Below are positions 1 through 4,442 of a DNA stretch of 5,785 bases, in pieces. Each line of letters opens with the position of its first letter. The first letter of the stretch is position 1. Source of the stretch: Spirochaetales bacterium (GTDB lineage: Bacteria > Spirochaetota > Spirochaetia > DTKZ01); NCBI GenBank assembly GCA_017998025.1, contig JAGODW010000113.1, positions 1-5,785 on the forward strand, given 5' to 3'. Below the pieces are notes generated by a model. That model did no database searches. It was given only the letters and a program-made list of their open reading frames with translations, and was not told the DNA's origin. Made by a program: the position numbers and the translations under genes.

Positions 1-1868
1 GCCTGTAACAGATCAGAAGGGCACTGTTCTGGATCGAGCCCTTTCGGCAGGATTGAAAGTCCTTCGTACGAACCAGGCGCCTCATTCCAGGCAGCCCTCC
101 GGTGGTTGCGGATCACCCGGAGCATAGCATCCTTATTTGCCCCATACCGGGGGAAGGGCCCTACATCCCTCGCTAATAGCGCTGATGCAGCGTATGCCTC
201 TCCGGTAAGAATAGCCGTTAGAGCACCCGCTACAGCCCTTCCTCCTTCACTATCGTACGGGAGGCCCATCACCATTAAAAGAGAACCCAGATTCGCATAC
301 CCCAGGCCCAGCGTTCTATAATCGTAGCTTCGTCTCGCAATCGATTTGCTGGGGAATTGGGCCATCACAATACTTATTTCCAGTACAAGGGTCCATAAGC
401 GTATCGCATGGAGGTAATCTTCTATCCGGAAAGTTCCCGTTTCTGTATCGTAGAAAGCCCGGAGGTTTAAGGATGCCAGGTTACAGGCTGTATCATCCAG
501 AAACATATACTCGGAACAGGGGTTTGAAGCCCGGATTTCCCCATCTTCCGGGCAGGTGTGCCATTCATTGACGGTAGTGTGGAATTGAAGTCCTGGATCG
601 GCACATTGCCAGGCAGACCGGGTAATAAGATCCCATAGGTACCGGGCCTTTACCCGTTTTACCACGGCACCGGTAGTGCGAGCCTTTAGTTCCCAATCTT
701 CATCCTCCAGGACAGCCCTCATGAAACGGTCGCTGATCCGCACAGAGTTGTTCGATGCCTGTCCGCTTACCGTGTTGTACGCTTCCTCTGTCCAATCGGT
801 CGTGTACAGGGGAGGATCCGGAAGTACAATTCCCTGGTCCAGAAGCCGGATGTACTGATGAATAAAACCTGCAGGTATCCCTTCCTGGATTGCAGTTGTT
901 ATTGCATCCTGTACAGTCTTTATCATTGATGGATCGGTCTCTGTTTTACCGTCCGCCTTTGACCGATAAAACTCTCCTATCGTGGTGCGCAAATTCTCCA
1001 GTCTGGAACGGATAAGGGCACTGCCCGCTACCAGGGAAGCCACTTTATGCTCTTCCTGGACTTTCCACAGAATATACGATTCGATATCGGGGTGATCTAT
1101 ATCCAGGATAACCATCTTAGCTGCCCTGCGGGTGGTTCCTCCACTTTTGATCGCTGCTGCAGAACGATCCGCTATCTTTAAAAAAGAAAGAAGACCGGAA
1201 GATATCCCTCCTCCGCTTAGCGGTTCACCTTCTCCACGAATCTTGCTGAAATTGCTCCCTGTGCCGGAACCATACTTAAAGAGCCGTGCTTCCCGGTTAA
1301 TCAGGTCCATAATACCGCCTGGATTTACCAGATCATCTTCCACATCCAGGATAAAGCAGGCATGGGGTTGAGGACGCTGGTATGCACTCTTTGATTTCCG
1401 AACTTCGTCACTTTCGGGATCAACGTAATAGTGTCCTTGAGGAGGCCCTTCTATCCCGTACACCTCGTAAAGTCCGGTGTTGAACCACTGAGGGGAGTTC
1501 GGTGCTGCCATCTGATCAGCCAGCATGCGGACAATCTCGTCGTAGAAAGCCTCCGCATCCCGGGGAGTATCAAAATATCCAAACCGTTCACCCCATTTCC
1601 TCCAGGTAAAGCCTAGTCTATGAAATACCTGACGGGCATCCGTTTCCCCCTCCAGAGAAGAGATTTCTTTCGGAACACCCGTTTTGCGAAAATATTTCTG
1701 GGCCAGAATATCTGTTGCAATCTGTGACCAGGAAGAAGGTACTGTTACCCCTTCCTGTCGGAATATTATCTTTCCTTCCGAATCCTTGATCTCGGAAATC
1801 CGCTCCTCCCATCGGATACCTTTGTAGGGATCCTGCCCCTCACGGGTAAACCTGCGCTCTATTTTCAT
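1..1868 (-). CDS. nrdJ: Adenosylcobalamin-dependent (class II) ribonucleotide reductase, C-terminus beyond left edge
   Basis: The enzyme reduces ribonucleotides to deoxyribonucleotides with a thiyl radical generated from adenosylcobalamin, so it needs no oxygen. The reverse strand reads open from ATG at 1866-1868 to the left edge without a stop, giving about 622 residues; long-form family members are roughly 750-850, so the C-terminal part is off the window. The active-site set is visible: NPCSE at 449-453 gives Asn449, radical Cys451 and Glu453. Cys462 lies 11 residues on, matching the C322/C333 spacing I recall for Thermotoga maritima NrdJ. Cys171 (in PHACF) would be its redox partner. Other family blocks are APNSPQWFNTG (122-132), the Gly-rich KYGSGTGSNFS (198-208), SGGTTRRAAKM (242-252) and ASNNSVRISD (371-380). 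The start is supported by a Shine-Dalgarno sequence (AGGGAGAGG) and an upstream promoter. No intein or frameshift occurs in the visible part. The identity is firm; substrate level (di- or triphosphate) cannot be read here. Confidence 0.96.
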   Translation of the reverse strand, partial: MKIERRFTREGQDPYKGIRWEERISEIKDSEGKIIFRQEGVTVPSSWSQIATDILAQKYFRKTGVPKEISSLEGETDARQVFHRLGFTWRKWGERFGYFDTPRDAEAFYDEIVRMLADQMAAPNSPQWFNTGLYEVYGIEGPPQGHYYVDPESDEVRKSKSAYQRPQPHACFILDVEDDLVNPGGIMDLINREARLFKYGSGTGSNFSKIRGEGEPLSGGGISSGLLSFLKIADRSAAAIKSGGTTRRAAKMVILDIDHPDIESYILWKVQEEHKVASLVAGSALIRSRLENLRTTIGEFYRSKADGKTETDPSMIKTVQDAITTAIQEGIPAGFIHQYIRLLDQGIVLPDPPLYTTDWTEEAYNTVSGQASNNSVRISDRFMRAVLEDEDWELKARTTGAVVKRVKARYLWDLITRSAWQCADPGLQFHTTVNEWHTCPEDGEIRASNPCSEYMFLDDTACNLASLNLRAFYDTETGTFRIEDYLHAIRLWTLVLEISIVMAQFPSKSIARRSYDYRTLGLGYANLGSLLMVMGLPYDSEGGRAVAGALTAILTGEAYAASALLARDVGPFPRYGANKDAMLRVIRNHRRAAWNEAPGSYEGLSILPKGLDPEQCPSDLLQ

Positions 1869-1871
1869 ACA

Positions 1872-1880
1872 CCTCTCCCT
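1872..1880 (-). promoter_or_regulatory. Ribosome-binding site of nrdJ
   Basis: On the minus strand AGGGAGAGG precedes the ATG at 1868. The GGGAG core lies 6 nt from the start codon. It is the strongest Shine-Dalgarno match near any gene start in the window, and it settles the nrdJ start. Confidence 0.75.
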
Positions 1881-1887
1881 GTAGGGT

Positions 1888-1904
1888 ATATTATACGATA
1901 ATAT
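1888..1904. repeat. 17-bp inverted repeat over the nrdJ -10 box, candidate operator
   Basis: Two perfect 7-bp arms, ATATTAT and ATAATAT, are separated by 3 nt (plus strand 1888-1894 and 1898-1904). The right part of the element overlaps the TATAAT of the nrdJ promoter, a classical place for a repressor to block RNA polymerase. A second, overlapping palindrome (CGATA-T-TATCG on the minus strand) sits next to it. It does not match the NrdR box pattern as I know it (ACAC..ATAT..GTGT-like, usually in pairs), so the regulator is unknown. AT-rich promoters form short palindromes by chance, so this is only a candidate. Confidence 0.4.
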
Positions 1905-1918
1905 CGCTTAAATGACCA
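1890..1918 (-). promoter_or_regulatory. Sigma-70-type promoter of nrdJ
   Basis: On the minus strand TGGTCA (1913-1918; 4 of 6 matches to TTGACA) is followed after exactly 17 bp by a perfect TATAAT (1890-1895). Transcription would begin near 1883, giving a leader of only about 15 nt that still contains the ribosome-binding site. This leaves no room for a cobalamin riboswitch, which some B12-dependent enzyme genes carry. The promoter lies wholly between nrdJ and the upstream marC-type gene, so nrdJ can be transcribed alone, although read-through from upstream is possible because no terminator is visible. Confidence 0.65.
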
Positions 1919-1932
1919 TACCTGTAGCGTGA

Positions 1933-2547
1933 TTAATGAAGAATCCCTAACTTTACTAGGCCATCGAAGACAAACTGGACAGAGAGACCTGACAAAATCA
2001 ATCCCATGATCCGCTCGATTACGGAAAGGCCTGTATGAGAAATTATCTTTACCAGATAGTTGGAGATGCCAAGAAGGATCCCTGCCAGCAGAAGGATCAG
2101 TAAAAGGACAATTCCAATGCTGGCCCGGGTATAGATAGTAGCACTCTCCTTGCTTACATAGAGGAGGATCGTGGTAATCGTTCCAGGGCCTGCGAGGATG
2201 GGGATTCCCAGGGGAAAGATCGAAATATCCTCCGAATCCTTCTCCTGTTCCGATGTCTTTGTTCTCTTGGGCGCGGCAAAAAGCATATCCATCGATACAA
2301 AAAATAAGAGAATTCCACCTGCAATAAAGAAAGAGCCTGTCTGAATACCTAAAAAATGGAGAATGCTTCTTCCGAATAGGATAAAAATCAGAAATACAGT
2401 CCCTGCCGTAAGCAAAGCTCGGTAAATCACCCGTTTTTTCTGTGATTTCGAGTATCCTGCGGTAAGGGAAAGATAGAGAGGAAGGATCCCCAGAGGGTCT
2501 ACCACGAGAAAAAACGTGATAAACAGGGCAAATACGTTCTGTCCCAT
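1933..2547 (-). CDS. MarC-family integral membrane protein (UPF0056)
   Basis: This 204-residue, very hydrophobic protein has about six predicted membrane segments, near residues 5-27, 42-66, 70-90, 112-132, 142-165 and 176-200. A charged hydrophilic loop (92-108) divides the first three from the last three. The family signatures are DPLGILPLYLSLT (17-29) and the related second-half motif FPLGIPILAGPGTI (111-124), which together give the pseudo-repeat typical of MarC/YchE/YhgN proteins. Family length is usually 200-220, so it is full length. MarC was once linked to multiple antibiotic resistance, but that link is not well supported and the substrate is unknown; an inner-membrane transport role is only presumed. 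The ATG at 2547 is the only possible start, since an in-frame TAA lies 9 nt upstream of it. The Shine-Dalgarno match (CAGGG) is weak. It is codirectional with nrdJ and separated from it by 64 bp. Confidence 0.92.
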   Translation of the reverse strand: MGQNVFALFITFFLVVDPLGILPLYLSLTAGYSKSQKKRVIYRALLTAGTVFLIFILFGRSILHFLGIQTGSFFIAGGILLFFVSMDMLFAAPKRTKTSEQEKDSEDISIFPLGIPILAGPGTITTILLYVSKESATIYTRASIGIVLLLILLLAGILLGISNYLVKIISHTGLSVIERIMGLILSGLSVQFVFDGLVKLGILH

Positions 2548-2651
2548 ACCCTGAGCTTATAGCATGAGGAGAATCTACTGTACAAGGGAGACGCAAGGGT
2601 GGTAGGGTAGCACAGAAGAAAAGCTAAGGTCCTCTATGAGTACCATCGAAT
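2548..2651. other. Divergent intergenic region between marC-type and glycosylase genes
   Basis: These 104 bp must hold the start signals of both divergent transcription units. Towards the membrane-protein gene the best candidate is TTGTAC (2580-2585) with TATAAG (2556-2561) at 18-bp spacing, but it would place the transcript start only about 2 nt before the ATG, so it is doubtful. For the plus-strand operon I find no convincing -35/-10 pair. The segment from 2595 to 2610 is a G-rich run with repeated GGGT units, of no evident function. The right end holds the tandem duplication annotated separately. Confidence 0.4.
2625..2630 (+). promoter_or_regulatory. Shine-Dalgarno sequence placed for the upstream mini-ORF
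   Basis: TAAGGT is the only good Shine-Dalgarno match upstream of the glycosylase gene. Its AAGG core lies 6 nt from the ATG at 2636, which is ideal, but 22 nt from the glycosylase ATG at 2652, which is too far for ordinary initiation. Confidence 0.5.
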
Positions 2652-2659
2652 ATGAGTAG
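2636..2659 (+). CDS. Putative 7-codon upstream ORF (MSTIEYE)
   Basis: ATG at 2636 opens a frame that ends at TAG 2657-2659, so it overlaps the glycosylase start by a few bases. It has the well-placed Shine-Dalgarno sequence that the real gene lacks. Translation of this peptide followed by re-initiation at 2652 could be how the glycosylase is expressed. It arose from the tandem duplication, and the peptide itself need have no function. It may simply be a non-functional by-product. Confidence 0.35.
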   Translation: MSTIEYE

Positions 2660-2667
2660 CATCGAAA
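2636..2667 (+). repeat. 16-bp tandem duplication across the glycosylase start codon
   Basis: Copy 1 (2636-2651) and copy 2 (2652-2667) are adjacent and identical at 14 of 16 positions, differing only at the eighth and last base. Both begin ATGAGTA. The second copy encodes the first five residues of the glycosylase (MSSIE); the first would encode MSTIE but is out of frame because the unit length is not a multiple of three. It looks like a slippage or short duplication event that has since picked up two substitutions. Confidence 0.85.
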
Positions 2668-3485
2668 CTGAAAGATTCCGGCAAGAGGTCCTTGCCTTTT
2701 ATCGAACATCGGGAAGAAAGTTCCCCTGGAGAGAGACTTCAGACCCCTATGCAATTGCCGTTTCTGAGTTTATGCTTCAGCAGACTCGTACAGAAGGGGT
2801 TGAAAAGAAGTTCCTTCCCTTTCTAACCCAATTTCCAGACCCCAGAACTCTCGCAAAAGCCCCATTTTCAGCAGTGCTCCACCAGTGGAAAGGACTGGGA
2901 TACAATCGAAGAGCTCTCTATCTCCAGGAGTTTGCCCGGAAGATTGTGGAGGAATGGGAATGGAAAGTTCCAGATGATCCCAAAATCCTGATACAGTTCT
3001 GCGGTATCGGCTCCTACACAGCTCATGCTATACCTGCGTTCGCATACAATCGTCCCTATGTTTTTCTGGAAACAAATATCCGGAGGGTGTTTTTGCACTT
3101 TTATTTTCTTGATAGGGAACAGGTGAAAGACAAAGATATCTTTCCTCTGATCGAACTCACCCTGGATAGAGAAAATCCTCGTGAGTGGTACTATGCTCTG
3201 ATGGACTACGGAGCTCACCTGGCAAAAGCATTCCCTAATCCAAATCGAAAGAGCGCCCACTATACCCGTCAACCTTCATTTGAAGGTTCCTACCGGCAAC
3301 TCCGAGGCCGTATCCTTTCCATCCTCCTGGAGGAAAAAAGGCCTCAGAACGCAGAACAAATTTCAAAACGAACAGCCTTTCTCTTTCCTCAAACCCTGAA
3401 AGCGTTGCAGGACCTCACCCACGAGGGATTTATAGCCGAAACTGAAGGAGAGTACCGGATTCGGGAAGATCATATAGAAGAATGA
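2652..3485 (+). CDS. HhH-GPD DNA glycosylase, MutY-like, lacking the Fe-S cluster
   Basis: This is a base-excision repair enzyme of the helix-hairpin-helix superfamily, 277 residues long. The N-terminal part follows adenine glycosylase MutY closely: FPWRETSDPYAIAVSEFMLQQT (24-45), with Glu39 in the place of the catalytic MutY Glu37. Next come KGLGYNRRA (80-88) and the hairpin FCGIGSYTA (116-124), with Tyr where bifunctional glycosylases have Lys. The usual DGN motif reads ETN (140-142), so the second catalytic acid is Glu instead of Asp138. After DYGA (185-188) there are none of the four Fe-S cysteines; Cys117 is the only cysteine. Residues about 213-272 look like a small winged-helix domain instead of the MutY NUDIX-like domain. 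This architecture belongs to a MutY-related subfamily often labelled 'A/G-specific adenine glycosylase' or misnamed HesB. Substrate specificity is uncertain. The start at 2652 is forced by an in-frame TGA at 2637 but lacks its own Shine-Dalgarno sequence. It heads a probable three-gene operon. Confidence 0.9.
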   Translation: MSSIETERFRQEVLAFYRTSGRKFPWRETSDPYAIAVSEFMLQQTRTEGVEKKFLPFLTQFPDPRTLAKAPFSAVLHQWKGLGYNRRALYLQEFARKIVEEWEWKVPDDPKILIQFCGIGSYTAHAIPAFAYNRPYVFLETNIRRVFLHFYFLDREQVKDKDIFPLIELTLDRENPREWYYALMDYGAHLAKAFPNPNRKSAHYTRQPSFEGSYRQLRGRILSILLEEKRPQNAEQISKRTAFLFPQTLKALQDLTHEGFIAETEGEYRIREDHIEE

Positions 3486-3498
3486 TGGAATCAAACCT

Positions 3499-4410
3499 AT
3501 GAACAGCATAAAAGTATATGGAGCCCTATTCATTACAACCGTACTCTGGGGAGTTTCCTTTGTCGGAACAAAGATAGCTCTTACAGGGTTTTATCCGTTT
3601 GCCCTTATTTTCTATCGGTTTCTCATTGCCTCCGTTTTCTTCCTCCTCTACTTTCTTCGATCCGGGTTCCCTCACCTCAGCAAGAACCAGCATCTCCGGC
3701 TCTTGCTATTATCCCTCTTTGAACCGGTACTGTACTTTCTTTTTGAAACCTTTGGTCTTCAGCGTACTACTGCATCGGAAGCATCCCTTATTATTGCGTT
3801 GATCCCTGTGGGAGTAACGATCTTTTCCCATGTTTTTTTAAAGGAAAAAATCCTCTGGATAGGGAAAACAGGTATTTTCCTTTCGATCCTGGGGATTACA
3901 ATCCTCGTGATCGGCGGAAACGGCTTACCCTGGGCAGGGGGATCGAACCTGGGGGGAAACATCCTTATACTCGGCGCTGTTGTATCCGCTGCCTTCTATA
4001 CGATCCTCTCCCGGAATCTCGGACAGGAGGTTCCCTCTGCACAGATAACCGGATTTCAATTTTTCTATGGAACCCTATTCTTCTTTCCCTTATTTCTTAT
4101 ATTCCCCAAAACAATCGACCCCTTCCCCACTCCTGCGGCTGGAGCCCTCCTATTCCTGTCCCTGGGAGCCACGCTGACGGCTTTTCTCTGCTATAACTAC
4201 GCGCTCAGTAAGGTAAAAGCAGCTGCCGCATCCGTGTTTATTAATGGCATTCCCGTAGTAACTGCATTTACAGGATGGATCGTACTGGGAGAACGCCTTG
4301 GAGGAATACAATTCCTGGGAGCAGCGATCGTTATTTTAGGTGTTTCACTGACCACTCTAGGTAAGAAGGATGCAAAAAAAGAAACACCCTTGGCCTTTCC
4401 AGGAAAATAA
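3499..4410 (+). CDS. EamA-domain (DMT superfamily) transporter
   Basis: This 303-residue inner-membrane protein has the two tandem five-helix EamA repeats of drug/metabolite transporters, roughly residues 7-137 and 154-287, about ten membrane segments in all. Typical signatures are WGVSFVGTKIAL (17-28) in helix 1, the Arg40 of FYRFLIAS, the helix 3-4 stretch LQRTTASEASLI (87-98) with PVG at 103-105, and in the second repeat PVVTAFTGWIVLGERL (252-267), where the LGE motif is conserved in the family. A short basic tail (289-303) would be cytoplasmic. Length is normal for the family. The substrate cannot be told from sequence; members export amino acids, nucleotides, metabolites or drugs. The gene begins 13 bp after the glycosylase stop, with a weak GGAA element as ribosome-binding site, so it is probably cotranscribed and perhaps translationally coupled. 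Confidence 0.93.
   Translation: MNSIKVYGALFITTVLWGVSFVGTKIALTGFYPFALIFYRFLIASVFFLLYFLRSGFPHLSKNQHLRLLLLSLFEPVLYFLFETFGLQRTTASEASLIIALIPVGVTIFSHVFLKEKILWIGKTGIFLSILGITILVIGGNGLPWAGGSNLGGNILILGAVVSAAFYTILSRNLGQEVPSAQITGFQFFYGTLFFFPLFLIFPKTIDPFPTPAAGALLFLSLGATLTAFLCYNYALSKVKAAAASVFINGIPVVTAFTGWIVLGERLGGIQFLGAAIVILGVSLTTLGKKDAKKETPLAFPGK
4401..4404 (+). promoter_or_regulatory. AGGA Shine-Dalgarno element at the transporter/helicase junction
   Basis: AGGA lies inside the last codons of the transporter gene, 5 nt before the ATG at 4410 and 24 nt before the helicase ATG at 4429. It is the only Shine-Dalgarno-like element near the helicase start, and its spacing fits the short ORF at 4410, not the helicase. 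Confidence 0.35.
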
Positions 4411-4442
4411 TGTATTTTTCATTCTATAATGAAGTTTCATGA
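4410..4442 (+). CDS. Putative 10-codon ORF (MYFSFYNEVS) overlapping the helicase start
   Basis: Its ATG shares one base with the transporter stop codon (TAATG), the classic arrangement for stop-start coupling. It ends at TGA 4440-4442, 14 bases into the helicase gene in a different frame. AGGA is correctly spaced for it, while the helicase start has none. It may pass ribosomes to the helicase start by termination and re-initiation. It may equally be chance, because such short frames are common in AT-rich junctions. Confidence 0.25.
   Translation: MYFSFYNEVS

Noticed and set aside
106..1616. Several plus-strand open frames of 60-79 codons and the 64-codon minus-strand frame nearby
   Set aside because: All lie over nrdJ, whose reading frame is continuous on the minus strand with conserved motifs throughout; none has a plausible ribosome-binding site or family signature.
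1877..1927. Repeated CTACAGG (minus strand) and the small palindrome CCCTGTAGGG in the nrdJ leader
   Set aside because: Arms of 4-7 nt in a 64-bp gap are within chance expectation; the hairpin has a 4-bp stem and 2-nt loop and no U-run, so it is not a terminator.
2556..2585. TTGTAC-18 bp-TATAAG as promoter of the marC-type gene
   Set aside because: The -35 match is poor and the start point would leave a 2-nt leader without the ribosome-binding site. It is mentioned in the intergenic entry but not annotated as a promoter.
1865..2596. A 243-codon open frame on the minus strand covering the whole marC-type gene
   Set aside because: It is longer than the annotated gene but is a frame shadow. 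The other frame carries the clear MarC motifs and membrane pattern, while this one is a mix of polar, Cys and Trp residues with no family resemblance, and it would overlap the nrdJ promoter and start.
2595..2610. G-rich run with GGGT units, considered as a G-quadruplex or regulator site
   Set aside because: It has only two separated GGG tracts and one GG, too few for a stable quadruplex, and shows no dyad symmetry.
2868..3272. A 134-codon open frame antisense to the glycosylase
   Set aside because: It is the complement of conserved HhH-GPD motifs and shows no domain of its own.
4425..4430. Perfect TATAAT just before the helicase start
   Set aside because: No -35 element exists at 16-18 bp upstream, and transcription from it would begin inside the coding sequence, downstream of the start codon needed for the Q motif.
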